64,000 nucleotides of DNA from Impatiens glandulifera. Taxonomy: Eukaryota; Streptophyta; Magnoliopsida; Ericales; Balsaminaceae. Below are positions 33,024 through 45,393 of this stretch, in pieces (position 1 is the stretch's first letter; every line of letters starts with the position of its first letter). The translations under genes and the position numbers were made by a program. The stretch is taken from assembly GCF_907164915.1 (NCBI RefSeq), contig NC_061862.1, forward strand, positions 33,171,522-33,235,521, read 5' to 3'. The notes under the pieces were generated by a model. It was not told the DNA's origin and ran no database searches. It worked only from the letters and a program-made list of their open reading frames with translations.

Positions 33024-34845
33024 ATGCGGTTAGTCCCTTAGGTACCCAAACTTTGATAAACCGGACGGTCTTCTTTGCTAGGGTTTTAACTGTCCTTTTG
33101 ACACTTGGTCTGGTATATTTCGGTTTTCCTTCAAATGTCCTAAACGGTGATGGTCTTTGGTTCGGTGATCTGTAGTTTGACCTACGCGGTTCAGGAAAAT
33201 CTTTCTTATATTTGAGGATTTCGGCTTTTCTTTTCTCAAGGTCGAGCCATGAATCGGTTGGGCCAACATAATCGTATTTTAGCTTCTCTTCCCTATAATA
33301 TGCGGTTTCCTCTTCTTCAGCTGTACAGATGCTCTTAAGAAATTTTATAAAGGGGAGGTTTCCTTTTGTGAGCCGTGCTTTCTCTATGGGTTTTCGGTCT
33401 TTAGAGTTATTCCCTGTGTATCCAAGGCCACGCTTACAACGAGGATGCCTATAGTGTTTATTCATATTCTTTACTATATCGCTAGATCTCTTATAGGCGG
33501 CCATCGTATATTGAAATCGAGCATTCTCTTCCTCGGTTAGTTCTCTAGTCGGTTCACTAGGTTGTTCGGTCTTAAGATCTAACTCGGTTTCTATAGTATG
33601 GGTATCATCAGGTTGTATGACTTCCGGTTCAGTTATGATGGGTACCTCTGATTCAGTTGGAATAGGTACTATGGGATCGGTTCTAATGTTGAGGTGCTTA
33701 GGTAACATGGTCAATAGGTTCTTATATTCTTCTACCATGTCATTCAATTCATTGTATAACTCATCTTTAGTAAATTCCTCACAGGGAGAGTCAAATACCT
33801 GTTCCTCATTGGCCATGAGGCATGTGAGTTCATCGTCACTATCACTGCGAGCCCATAGACTTCCTCCATCGTCGGCTATCAGTGCTTTCGGTACCTCACT
33901 TCCTTCACCGGCTTGTTGATAATTGTTTCTGTCATTTTGATATTCCGGTTTCTGGGTGTCCCTCCTTGGTTTCCTGCACTCCCACTTAAAATGTCCCAAA
34001 CAGTTACAGTTATAGCATCTTACATTGGATTTGTCACCATAGTAGTTGTTTGTCGGTTGGCTCCTTTTCATGAACCTCCCAAACTTCTGTGCAAGCATTG
34101 CCATGGCATCCTCAGTGAACTGTTCGGCGGTTCTGATCGGTGCGGGTGCAGGAACCGGTATCGGTGCAGGGGTAGGAGCACGTGCAGCCGGTTCTGTAGA
34201 TGTGATTAGTGCTCTGGTTGACGTTGAAGCCGAGACTTCCTCTTCAGTCCTAGATCTCATCTCGAATTCGTATGCCTTTAGATCTTCGAATACGTCGTAT
34301 AGTTTCATCTTACGTAGGCTCTTTGACTCCCTCATTACCATTGTTTTTATATCCCAGGCACTTGGAAGAGATCTCAAAGCCTTCATAACTACCTCTTTGT
34401 TCTCATACTTCTTGCCCAGAGTTGCTAGTTCATCTAACACACCAGTGAACCGGTCACTGTATTCCTTCATAGTTTCTCCTGGTTTCATTTTGATGTTTTC
34501 AAACTTCTGTGTGGCCATCATTATTTTGTTCTCCCTTGTTCTTTCATTTCCTTCAAAGATCTGGATGACCGTGCTCCATGTCTCCTTCGCGGTTTTGCAA
34601 TCTTCGATCTTTGCAGTATGTGTTTCTGTCTACGCTATTGGAAATCCGGTTTCTTGCATGGTTGTCCAGATTGTTCCTTCTCCTATCTTCAGCCGTCCAT
34701 TCTTTTCTATCTTTATCAATGAATATCGGTCCTTCGGTCAGAATGGATTCCATTTCATCATCCAAGGTGACTAGGTGCAGGTGCATGCGTGCCTCCAGTT
34801 GGCAAAGTCATCACCTTCTAGCATTGGAGGCCTATCCTGATACAT
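33010..34845 (-). pseudogene. copia gag (frameshifted near its N-terminus)
   Basis: The start is ATG 34845 (MYQDRPPMLEGDDFANW), 20 nt after the primer-binding site. The frame shifts at ~34790-34797 and again near 34630-34650, then stays open to 33010. The longest part, 34521-33010 (503 aa), shows the UBN2/retrotran_gag pattern of copia gag (KPGETMKEYSDRFTGVLDEL, MKALRSLPSAWDIK), a Pro/Ala-rich linker and a zinc knuckle CYNCNCLGHFKWEC (residues 169-182, C-x2-C-x4-H-x4-C). A long acidic/coiled segment and a basic tail follow. The C-terminal extension beyond the knuckle (over 300 residues) is longer than in typical small copia gags and fits SIRE-type elements. Gag ends with TAA at 33012-33010, overlapping the pol frame in another phase. 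Confidence 0.85.
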
Positions 34846-34864
34846 GTTTGCTTGAGTATTGAAA

Positions 34865-34883
34865 CTAACTGCTCTGATACTAA
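34865..34883 (-). promoter_or_regulatory. Primer-binding site (initiator Met tRNA)
   Basis: TTAGTATCAGAGCAG on the minus strand, one base inside the 5' LTR. It matches the plant iMet site TGGTATCAGAGC except for one G-to-A change. Confidence 0.85.
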
Positions 34884-34884
34884 T

Positions 34885-36172
34885 TGTTAGGATCTAGGTC
34901 ACCGCTGGTGGACCGGGGGTTGGACCGGTTAGCGGTTCTCACTCGTATGGTGGTAGTTAATCCGGTTAGAGATTAACACCGGGGTTTCAATACTACACAA
35001 CCTGTCACAAACCCTTGAACTAGGTTCAAGCGCGGAAGAGGTTTGCTTTCAGGTTGAAGCAGCACGCTTGTATGATAGGCACGGTCGGTTTCGGATGATG
35101 GAGATTTGGAAATGGTGGTTCGGTTTCGGTAATCTGGATATTCGGTATGGTTAGTATGAAGTCGGTTTGGAGCGGTATGGTTAAGTCAGTCGGTTATATA
35201 ATGAAGTCGGCAGAAAGTAAATAACACAACAGATTTTATGGATGTTCGGAGATAAAACTCCTACGTCACCCCTTCCTCTCGAAACCGCGAGAAGGATATT
35301 CACTAAGGAATACAAGTACAAGCCGATCGAGACTTATTTCCTGCTCGATAACACTCTTACAATTTACACCGAAATTGTAAAACACACTTTAACTTTTAAC
35401 ACTTAGGCTTTCTAAAACAGCACTCTTATCACTTGTAGTAAATGCTCTTAGCGCTCGTTATCCCAATGTATGTCCCCCATTTACTCTTCTGCAACTGCCT
35501 CCTTTATAGGTGAAATATGCCAACGGTCATATTTCACTACCTGGAATCTGATTGGCTGATCAGAGGTGCAGTGATTCAGTGTCTCAGAGGTTCAGACCTA
35601 CGGTCGTTTCCTCAGACCTGGCGGTCAACCTCAGACCTGGCGGTCTGTTCATTTGGTGTGTAGGACAAGCCTACCGGGTTTGTCTTTTACTTGATATAGG
35701 CACTGTCTGTTTGGACAGTTGTCTATACTTTGAAGATTTCCTTTCTGGCTTATCCCGAAGTAGAAGGATCCGGTAGTACTGTTTTCTGCAGCCTACAGTC
35801 TTTCCTCAGACTTGCATGGATATGGAAGTATTCAGTCTGTTCCTTTGGTATCATTCTCAACAGATACCCGAAATGTCTTCTTGTACTGGTCGGTCATTTG
35901 ACTTGGCCGAATGTCTTTTGGTATTGATGTAACCGGACTTCTTCCGGTTATTCTTGTCTTGTAGATGATCGGCTGTTTGGTGGTTCCGGTTTTGAGCTTT
36001 GGCCGATCCTTCCTTTGTGCGGTCACGTTCCGAATACTCTTGATCGGTTTGGTAGCTTGACCGGTTAGGTTTCTTTAGTTGGTTCTCTTGTTCATCCGGT
36101 CCGGTTCCTTGTTTCTGCATGGAAAGTTTATTTAAGTTAGGTTTATTTGAACCGGTCTGAATTTATCTAACA
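34885..36172 (-). repeat. 5' LTR of the copia element (1,288 bp)
   Basis: Starts (minus strand) TGTTAGATAAA at 36172 and ends …CCTAACA at 34885. The promoter TATA is CTATAAAG (complement of 35502-35509), one T shorter than in the 3' LTR. It contains the ~45-bp 'tatggatgttcggagataaa' block shared with the outer LTR. It has a ~215-bp segment (35875-36090) absent from the 3' LTR. Confidence 0.92.
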
Positions 36173-36177
36173 AAAAC
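36173..36177. repeat. Target-site duplication (right) of the copia element
   Basis: AAAAC directly after …TCTAACA; partner of 22598-22602. Confidence 0.92.
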
Positions 36178-38793
36178 GCATGTAGATTTTGAATTTGTCT
36201 ACACTTTTGGGATGTCGGCGATTGTAGAAATGTTCAAAACTCTAAAAGCTTCCAGCCTACACGAGGGTCTGTTCACCGTTCACGAACCGGAGGTTCGGGA
36301 GTTCATTGCGTCGGTAAGGTTATTCGGAGACGCCGTTCAGGCAACGGTGAAAGGCGTGGAGGTGTCTATTTTAGAAGAGATTTTCGCCCAATATTTCGAG
36401 CTTCCAACAGAAGGGCTATTGGCGTTCGACCTTATTCTGGCCGAATCTCTTGAGGGAATGCAAATAGCCTCCTCTGATGTCTCTTTCCAAGTTGATACTC
36501 ATGGAAAGAAGAAGTTCCTAAAGCCGGAGTTCTGTATTCTAAACGACATTGTCTCTAAATCACTCTAGACAAAGGTAGGGTTATTTAATGTCTACACTTA
36601 GGAACGTTTTGAAATTATGGTGGCCATAACCAAGGGATTGGCCATCAACTGATCATCCATTCTAATCAGTACCCTTGTGATGATGGTGACGACGCCAAAG
36701 AAGTAGAGCACTGGTTTCTCTATACAGATTAGTAGGTTGCTGGAGCTTCTTTAGGTCAACCTTGGCAATGGAGAAAACATTCATCCTAATAGAGTTATGA
36801 ACAACAGAAATGTTTGTAACTATTATTTCAAGATGAAAGGTATCAAGGACACCAGCCTTGGATCCTCCGTTCAGTAGTCGAGCGGACAGTCGACTACCTT
36901 GTCCAAACGTTCTTCCATATCTCGACGTCCAACCCCAATGAAGAGAAGAAAGTTGAGGATTAAGGAATCGACTGTGAACTCCAACAGTCAGAAACGTGTC
37001 TCTACTGAAGAGACTACTGAGGTTGCCTCCAAAACAAAGAAGACAAGATTTGAGGAATCTCCTACTATAGAGGTAACTCCTAATGTAGCCTATGAATATG
37101 TTATGGTCGTAGTGCCTGATATAGTTCCTGCTGTGTAACTAGTTGAAACACCAATTGTTGTTAGTTGGAATTATTGTTGAGAAACATGCGGGTGACATTG
37201 ATGTCACCCTTGCTATAAAGCTAAGTGTTGTGCCTACTAGTCAGGTTGTTGAAACCCTAGTTATTCATACAACTATTAGCCCTGCTACAGCACAACTAGA
37301 AGTAGAAACTTCAAAAATTGTTGTCCATTTATCTAGTGTCTCTCTAGTGGCAAATAAAAGAAATGTTTAAGCAGCTAAAGGAATCACTTTTAGGGAACCT
37401 ATCCCTGATGATGAACAACCTCCCAAAGTTGTACAAAAAGGTAAGGATCATGTGGTCTTTGCACCCGAGCCTCTCTCGATTGTGAAGCAAACAATTGATC
37501 TCATCATGGAGGAGATTGAGACGACATCTGCGATGGAGAAGTTATGGATGTTTGACAAATGGAGCAACATAAGGCTCCTCAAGAGATTCAACCAGTTCCT
37601 CCACGGTGCCGATCTGAGTCAGCAATTCAAGGCGTTGATTTGTCTGAAGAAATCATTCCTGACTTGGTGCTCCATCAATAACATTCAAGAAGCTCTCAAG
37701 AGGAGAGAGTTGGTTGCGGTCGTCGCCAGAGGAGGTGCCTTGCACCCTATTCTTGGCCAAAGACATGTCAACTACAACCCTCTTGATAGAACATCATGAC
37801 TGGATGCTAGGGTCAATATCCGTCTACAATAGATCCTTGACTCCTTTAGCTCGATTGTATTGTCGGTCATATAGGGAACAGAGTCCTCCAGTAATGCTGA
37901 ACAGCAAAAGGGGAAGTCCTTGGCTGTGTTGAACAGTTTAGATGCCGAAGAGAAACTTTTCTTCGTTGAGAAGCTCTGGACCTCTGTAAAACATCTCTCC
38001 ATGGTTGCAGAACAACAGTTCCTCCCCTCTGTGAAGCAGATGCCTATTCAAATAACAGAGTAGCTCCCTCTCCAAGTTGTTGTGCAAAAATCAAACAGCA
38101 AGTATTCCAAGCTGTTGAGCAGCATCCATCCCATGTTCATGAGAAGGATCCCTCTGCAACTGCTAAGTAACATGTTCATGCTGTTGAACATGCTGTTGAG
38201 CATAAATCCTCTCATGCTTTTGAGAAGGAGATCTCAGAAGTTGCTGAACACAACTCCTCCCATGTTCATGATAATGAGCCCTCATCTTCTCCTAAAAGGC
38301 GTTCATCCTCTACTTCAGAGAAGGAGTGACTGAAGAGGCTGAACTACGGTCCTCCTCTACTCTTGAGAAGGAGCTTTCTTAGGCTACTGTGCATATATCT
38401 TCAGACTCTAAGTCGGAAATCATTCCAGCATCCGAGAAGCACCCTTATGCATCTGAACAACATTCTTTCTCTTCTAAGCATAAATTTCTTCCTTTTGAGA
38501 AGTAGTCCCTCCCGGTTGCCTCCAGTCACTCCTTAGAACCATCTAGAATTATTAAAGATATATGTGCAGACATTCAAGGGGTCGATGATATTTCTCAAGT
38601 GCTGATAAAGATGCCTAATCCTCGAGCATCTTCTTCTTATAAAGATCCAGCGTCGTCTGTGATCCATGAAATCACTCATATCTCACCTCTTCAAATTCTA
38701 CCTGCCCATTCCCTGATTGAACAAACGGCTCCTCACTCTCCAGTGGAGTCATCTCGAGAAACGGTGGACCTTCAAAGTCTCATGCAAGAAAGC

Positions 38794-39517
38794 TGACACG
38801 TATCAGATTCGACCATTGCTACATTTCAATATAAAAAAAGGGCAGTAGAGCACAACGGCGAATCCTCTCAGTCAATTCACGATCCCTGAATATCTGAATT
38901 CTTAGTATGGCGAATCCTCCCGATCAATTCACGATCCTTGAATATCTGAACTCTCGTTACGGCGAATCCTCCCAGTCAATTCACGTATCTAAGAACCATA
39001 TTCGACCGTTGCTACGCTTCAATATAATAGAGTAGATAAGTACAACGGCGAAGCAGTTCTTTCAATTTCGCATCGGCTTTTACAATTCAAAATCTTTGGA
39101 CTCACAATCTTGATTCTCTTGCTTACTCTCTCTCTCTAGTTGTTAAGCATATATTGTATAAGTAAAGAAATAATTTATTTTATTACTTGAGAGTATTATC
39201 AGTGTTTTAAGTTGAACAAAATGTTGTATGTTCAACAGTAAGTGATAGCTAGGAGTTCATAACATGCAGCTGTTAAGTCGTAAGTTCTGACTGGGTTTGT
39301 GTAGACTCTATACAAACCAAAGCCTTCTATTGGAATCCTTTTGGAAACAAAAGAATGGGTGACGTAAAAGTTTTATCTCTGAATATCAAGAGTTTGCAAT
39401 GATTTGTTGAAGAACAGAAACATATTTTATATCTCTAACAGGATTAAAATCGCATTGAAAGTAAAAATTAGCTCAACAATATTCAACCCCCTTCTATTGT
39501 TCAAGTCGATCCTAACA
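38794..39517 (+). mobile_element. 5'-deleted 3' LTR of outer retroelement, copy 2
   Basis: Colinear with the last ~800 bp of the copy 1 LTR: the 'gtatcagattcgacc' start, the ~52-bp triplication 'ggcgaatcctcccgatcaat' at ~38860-38990, 'cttcaatata', and the LTR terminus cctaaca at 39511-39517. The polypurine tract and the first ~800 bp, including the minisatellite, are missing. It abuts LINE sequence at 39518. Confidence 0.75.
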
Positions 39518-40190
39518 AAGATCAAGTTTCTAAATTTGCTAAGAGTAGTCTTATCTTCCTCATTAAGTTGAATAACACTATCTCCTCCAAGTAACTGACC
39601 TTGAACGTCTTTCAATTCAATTCTGGTAGCCAGTACTCTTTTGGAGATATTGCTGAACTTTTTCTTGTCAAATTTTTGTAGTTGGTTCTTGAGGAGCCTT
39701 AGCTTTTTAAAAACTCGAAACATATTTGAACCATCAACATGCTCAGCCCACACAATGTCTAATATATCTTTAAATTTATCACTTTCCATCCAAAAGTTGA
39801 AAAACTTGAATGGGCGTATAAACTTCTCTTCTTTCTCCTAGAAGAGCTTGATCGGACAATGATCTGAGATACCCGGATTCAAGACGTGCACCCAAATTCT
39901 TGGAAATTCAATTTTCCATCCCACGTTGATTAACCCCTGTCGATTATACCTTTCCTAACTTGCTCATCTCCCCTGGTTGACGACCAAGTGTAGTAGTTTT
40001 TAGAATTAGCAAGTTCAATGCATCCTACATCTCTAATATAGTCGTTAAAATCGATCATGTCTTGTGGAATCTCCGATTCTGGGCTTCGATCAGTCTCAAT
40101 TCTTATGACATTAAAATCGCCTAGGATTGTCCATGGCTTATCGCTACTAACCCAAGTCTTAAGGCAACTCCATAACAGCCTTCTTAATTT
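39518..40190 (-). mobile_element. L1-type LINE fragment (endonuclease to pre-RT region), cut by the outer LTR
   Basis: Minus-strand frames give the endonuclease C-terminus (40190-39930: KPWTILGDFNVIR, YYTWSSTRG, RKGIIDRG). After a shift comes the linker before RT (39820-39530: FKFFNFWMESDKFKDI, RLLKNQLQKFDKKKF). The element stops at 39518, where LTR sequence begins. The ORF2 remainder is not found on the far side of the nested block, so this side was lost or rearranged. Too short and shifted to be active. Confidence 0.85.
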
Positions 40191-40419
40191 ATTTTTATTT
40201 AAATATATCAAAAATTATTTTTTAAATAGGTTGTTATATATATATTTAATATATAATTATATAAATTATAAAATTATTAATACATAAAGACTTAAACACC
40301 TTGTTACTGTTATATATTCACCATTAATAAAAAAAACTAAAGCAATATTATCTAAATATATTCCTTATTTTGATCTACTATCTGAAATAGCCAATCGAAA
40401 TATATTTAATCACTCACCA

Positions 40420-40899
40420 AGCTTACCCCAGTTTAAACATTATACACTAACAAAATTTTAATTATTAATCACATTTACCCTCATTAATTCGTAATTATCG
40501 GCCACATTGTACCATTATTTTAGTCATTTTATCGATCATTCTCTTAATCCTCAAATTCACACCCACATATACCACCATCACATAGTTTCACTTTGAATAT
40601 TATGCATTAACAAACTCATTTTAGACATTTTGATCGAATATTCATATAATCCTCAAATTCACACCCACATACTACACCATCACATAACCTTATTTTGAAC
40701 ATTATGCACTAACAAACTCATTTTAGGCATTTTGATCAATAATTCTGTAATCCCTCAAATTCACACACGCATATATCAAATTTTAATATTTATAATATCC
40801 CTCTAAAATTCGCATCAGTTGAGACTCGAAACCTAGTCTCAAATTTGAAACATGAACACTTTAATCACTACACAATTTGTGGTTGTTCAAATTATTTTA

Positions 40900-40942
<43 letters not shown>

Positions 40943-43260
40943 TGTATATAAAGGAAGAATTTATATTTATTTAAATATACCACAAATTAATTTTTAAATA
41001 TGTTGTTATATATATATTTAATAATTAATTATTATTTTAAATATTATAATTAAACAAATATATTTGGTATAACTTATATCCACCCATTAACTTACGGTTG
41101 GATTTATATTTAAATGAATCAACCCGGTTCATTTTGAATAACATAAAGATTTAAATCACTCACATCGCTCGACCCGTCTACCATCACTAATTCGTTATTT
41201 CCGGTCACATTATAACATCATTTTAGACATTTTGATCGATAATTCTCTAATCCCTCAAATTCACACTCACATTTTCAACCATCACATAACCTTATTTTGA
41301 ACATTATGCACTAACAAATAGGGGTGTTCAATATTTGGTCTGAACCGAATATCCGACCGAATTCGATTTCGAATTCGAATCAACCAAATTCGAATTTCAT
41401 TTTCGGTTTTCGAATCGAATTTCAAACCAATTCGAATTCAAATACGGTTTTCAAATTGGTTTTTGAGTTTGGATTTCAACTCGAAAACCAAACCAAAAAC
41501 CGAATTTATTTTTTTATTATTTATTCTTCCAAACTTAGTTTAAGAAAAAGTTCATAATAATCAAATTAAAATATTTTGAACTCAATATATAATAATAAAA
41601 AAATATAACAAAAGCACTAATGGTCTAATTGTAGAATAGTACCCTACCTTGGTATAGACCTGAGTTCAATTCCTAGTTGGTGTAATTTATTTTGAGTTAT
41701 GCTAATTTCAAAAAACAAAAACGAATTCGGTTTGAATTCGAACCGAATATCAAATTTGGTTCGGTTTAATTAAAAAAATTTGGATTCGGTTTTCGAATTG
41801 GTTAAAAAAATAAAAATTTGAATAAACTTAATCAAGAAACCCGAAAACCGAACCGATAAACACCTCTACTAACAAACTCATTTTAGGCATTTTGAAAATA
41901 ATTATCTAATCTTTCAAAATCCACACATGCATATATCACATTTTAATGTTTATAATATCTCTCTAAACATCGCATCAGTTAATACTCAAACTCTAGTCTT
42001 AAATTTAAAATGTGAATACTTTAACCACTACACTACTTGTGATTGTTAAAATTGTTTTATAATATTGTGTATGTGTATATATATTATAGATAAAGGGAGA
42101 AATTATTTTTATTTAAATATACCACAAATTAATTTTAAAATATATATGTTTTTATATATATATATATAATAATTAATATGTATTAGTTATTATTTTAAAT
42201 TTATAATTAAAAAAAAGAAGATATTTGGTATAATTTATACCCACGGATTAACTTACGGTTGAGTTTATATTTAAATGAATCAACCTGGTTCATTTTGTCT
42301 AACATAAAAATATAAATCACTCACATCGCTCGACCCGTTTATCCTCAATAATTTGTTATTATTGGTCACATTATACCATTATTTTAGACATTTTTATCGA
42401 TCATTCCCTTAATCCCTCAAATTCACACCCACATATACCACTACCACATAACCTCATTTTAAACATTATGCACTAACGAACTCTTTTTAGACATTTTAAT
42501 CGATAAATTCTACCATCACATAACCTAATTTTGAACATTATGCACTAACAAACTCATTTTAGACATTTTGATCGATAAATTCTACCATCACATAACCTCA
42601 TTTTGAATATTTTGTACTAACCAACTCATTTTAGGAATTCTGATCGATAATTCTCTAATCTACACACGCATATATCACATTTTAATTTAATAATATCATC
42701 AACTAGAACTTGAATCCTAGTCTAAAATTTGAAATATGATCACTTTAACCATTACAGCACTTTTAACTTTTAATTGTTGAAATTATTTTATAATTTTGTG
42801 TATGTATATATATATATTGTATATATAAAGGGAGAATTTATTTTTATTTAAATATATGTATTAGTTATTATTTTAAATATATAATTAAAAAAAATTGGTA
42901 TATCTTATACCAACCCATTAACTTACGGTTGGATTTATAATTAAATGAATCAACCCGGTTCATTTTATCTAACATAAATATTCAAATAATTCATATTGCT
43001 TGACTATTTTACCCTCACATTCGTTAATATCGGTTATATTATACCATCATTTTAGATATTTTTATCGATCATTCCCTTAATCCACACACATATATCGTAT
43101 TTTAATATTAATAACATCCCTCTAAAATCTGCATTAATTGAGACTCAAAATCTAGTCTTAAAATGTGAACATTTTAATCACTACAACACTTGTGATCACT
43201 TGTGATTGTTGAAATTATTTTATAATTATATATATATATATATATATTTAATAAATTAAT
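40420..43260. repeat. Diverged tandem repeat, unit ~600-670 bp, about 3.5 copies
   Basis: The block 'cattaacttacggttg', then 'aatgaatcaacccggttcat', then 'cactcacatcgctcgacccg', then 'cattatgcactaacaaactc', then 'gcatatatcacattttaa', then a (TA)n run recurs with starts near 41090, 42245 and 42912, plus a partial copy before 40980. Spacing is ~600 bp after subtracting the 550-bp hAT insertion, and 667 bp next. Shorter subrepeats of 'accatcacataacctcattt' occur inside units (42515-42620). No coding content. Confidence 0.8.
41319..41868. mobile_element. Non-autonomous hAT-type element (550 bp) inside the tandem repeat
   Basis: Flanked by a perfect 8-bp target duplication CTAACAAA (41311-41318 and 41869-41876). 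Imperfect terminal inverted repeats: TAGGGGTGTTCAAT… on the left and, complemented, TAGAGGTGTTTATC… on the right. The interior is rich in palindromic 'gaattcggttttcgaa' motifs. No transposase. Confidence 0.88.
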
Positions 43261-44019
43261 TATATATATTTTTAATTAGTTTAATTAATATATTTTTTAT
43301 TTTAAATTTATAAAATTAAAATAATTATATTTTAATATTTTGATTAATATATTATTATTCATACAAACAAATTAACTTTAAAAAACAACTAATTAAAACC
43401 TAATAAGATAAAACATGTGTGAATTGTGAAACTTCTGATTATGAGAAAACACAGATCCGTGTCAACCATATTGAAATAGTTGATCCAAGTATTAAATCAT
43501 TAGAATTATATATTATTTAAACAATTATTACAAAATAATATTATATTAAATAATATAATATTTACTTTAATCATATTTATCCAACTACCCAAAATATAAT
43601 AAATATGTATGCCATTATTTGAAGGAGTGTAGATAAACAACTTCAACTTTGATATATAAATTATTCTTTTATAATATATATTATTCTTTTAATTTAATTT
43701 AATGATTTACTTAAAATAATAAGTAATAAAAATGTTTTAAAATTATCAACATTTTTAATTTTTAAATAAGATTAATAATTATATTATATATATAATTTGT
43801 AAAATCAATAATAATTTAACAAACATATTTTTAAACAATGATCTTATTTTACATTTATTAATAAGATTAAATTTTTAAAATTTACATATACAATTATATC
43901 ATTTTATTTAGAATAACTATTAAAATATTTACTACATAAATATAGAACCAAACTAATAAGTAATGATACTTTAAAATAAAATATTTTAAGACAATAATTG
44001 CATTTAGAATTATTTTAAT

Positions 44020-44058
<39 letters not shown>

Positions 44059-45393
44059 CAATTTAAAAATATATAAAAACATACAATATACATTTTAAAA
44101 TATTTATTTTTTAACTTAAATGATTTATTAATCTATTTAAATTTATAATATAATTACTTTAAAATATAAGTTTGAAAGTTATCAAAAAAAACTAATCTAA
44201 TTTTTATAATTTTAAATAAAATATATAATAAATAGAATTATATATATTAAAATGTTTAATCTTATTAATTGAAAATAAAATAGATTGTTCAATTTTTTTA
44301 TTAGAAGTTATCATTAATTATAAGAATTAAAAATAGATTATATACAATAGAATTATTAATTGTATTACAAAAAATGAAAAATATTTATTATTTAAATATA
44401 AAACTATTAAGTTATAATATTATATGTATTTAAAACATACCATTGTCTAATAATTGGTTCATAAGATATTTTTCTGAAAATAAATTTTATCAAAATAAAA
44501 AATGAATCCTATATTTATTTAATTTCATATTAACTGAAATAGATTATCTTTTAGATATAATCTTCTTTTTTGTGTGGATTAGTTAGAGAAATTATTAAAA
44601 ATTGATTAAAAGATATGGTTTGAGAAGTTATACTCTTAGTAATTTGGCAAAACTTGATTATGATCTCTCAAATTTGGTATATTGAATTCACATTTATGAT
44701 TTTAGTATCTTGAACTCATATTTATGCAGGAATCTTTTGATTTTCACAAGTTATATATTCAGTTTTGTGTCCAAATATTTTAACTTTATTTTTTGATAAA
44801 AAAAATAAATATTTTTAGTATATAATTAAATTTGATATTTTGTTTGAATTTATAAATAAATATGATATCTTTCCAAATATTTATTTTTCTATAAATATAA
44901 TATTTTTCTATTAATATATAAATATCCTTCCAAATTTATAAACAAATATGATATTTTTCTATTAATATAGTATATTATATAAATATTTTTCAAATTTATA
45001 AATATATTTTTCTTTTTTTTTATAACTTTATATATGGGTAGCGAATCACATTTTTTTTTAATTGTTATTATATTTCTAGATAATAAAAAACAATTATTAT
45101 ATTATACTTTAAAAGTTATAAAATATTTGAATTAATAATTAATATTATGTGTAATAATTGATAAAGTATAAAAGATAATGTTCATACCTCTAATGTTACA
45201 AATGAATATAGTAAGTACTCAAGATTTTTTATTTGTTAATGCAGAGCAGTAAAATGCTGCAATTATTTGGAGATTTTTAAAACAATAACTGAATTATGAA
45301 TAACATTAATTATTAGTAATATATAGAAAGAATAAAACATTAATAACATAAGAAAATACAAAATAAAACACATAGCACTATACAATTGTTTAT
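43261..45393. other. Very AT-rich intergenic sequence upstream of the subtilase gene
   Basis: No gene seen. Short (TA)n runs at ~43226-43246 and ~44023-44055; 44-45 kb is almost pure A/T. Confidence 0.6.

Larger units (their letters stand above)
22603..36172 (-). mobile_element. Ty1/copia LTR retrotransposon, SIRE/Maximus-like, 13,570 bp, with three accessory ORFs
   Basis: Bounded by LTRs 22603-23703 (3' LTR) and 34885-36172 (5' LTR), each TG…CA, and flanked by the 5-bp target duplication AAAAC (22598-22602 and 36173-36177). Minus-strand order is 5' LTR, Met-tRNA primer-binding site, gag, protease, integrase, reverse transcriptase, RNase H, accessory ORFs A, B and C, polypurine tract, 3' LTR. 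Integrase precedes RT, which defines copia. Extra ORFs after pol, ~1.1-1.3 kb LTRs and the gag type point to the SIRE/Maximus lineage. By eye the LTRs differ by only ~7 substitutions over ~1.07 kb, which implies a recent insertion, yet gag, pol and ORF C each carry single-base frameshifts. Confidence 0.92.
22574..38793 (+). pseudogene. Accessory ORF of outer retroelement, copy 2, split by the copia insertion
   Basis: ATG 22574 starts MVVSFSQNK…; after codon 9 the copia element intervenes and the frame resumes at 36178 (…THVDFEFVYTFGMSA). 36212-36568 encodes the accessory domain (EPEVREFIASVRLFGDAVQA, ILEEIFAQYFELPTEGL, KKKFLKPEFCILNDIVSKSL) and then stops. 36899-37370 gives the basic Ser/Arg-rich stretch, and 37452-37799 a helical segment. 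38090-38520 holds the Ser/Glu/His-rich repeats seen in copy 1. The ORF ends abruptly at ~38793 (FQSLMQ-like position), where a deletion joins it to the LTR with the short microhomology 'gaaag'. Confidence 0.75.
16546..39517. repeat. Head-to-head inverted repeat of two related retroelement 3' halves
   Basis: Arm 1 (16546-21817, minus) and arm 2 (22158-22602 continued at 36178-39517, plus) are inverted copies. The inner 28 bp are perfect complements ('cggttaaattgtcaacgata…' at 22158 versus its complement ending 21817). Homology runs through the upstream region, the accessory ORF and the LTR. The spacer 21818-22157 is 340 bp. Arm 2 is interrupted by the copia insertion and lacks ~1.6 kb around the end of the ORF and the start of the LTR. 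Neither arm contains gag, pol or a 5' LTR. Confidence 0.85.

Noticed and set aside
34046..34774. 242-aa plus-strand ORF
   Set aside because: Antisense shadow of gag; hydrophobic runs come from complementing Lys/Glu-rich codons.
41630..41690. A tRNA gene
   Set aside because: Only B-box-like similarity; no cloverleaf with paired acceptor and anticodon stems could be drawn.
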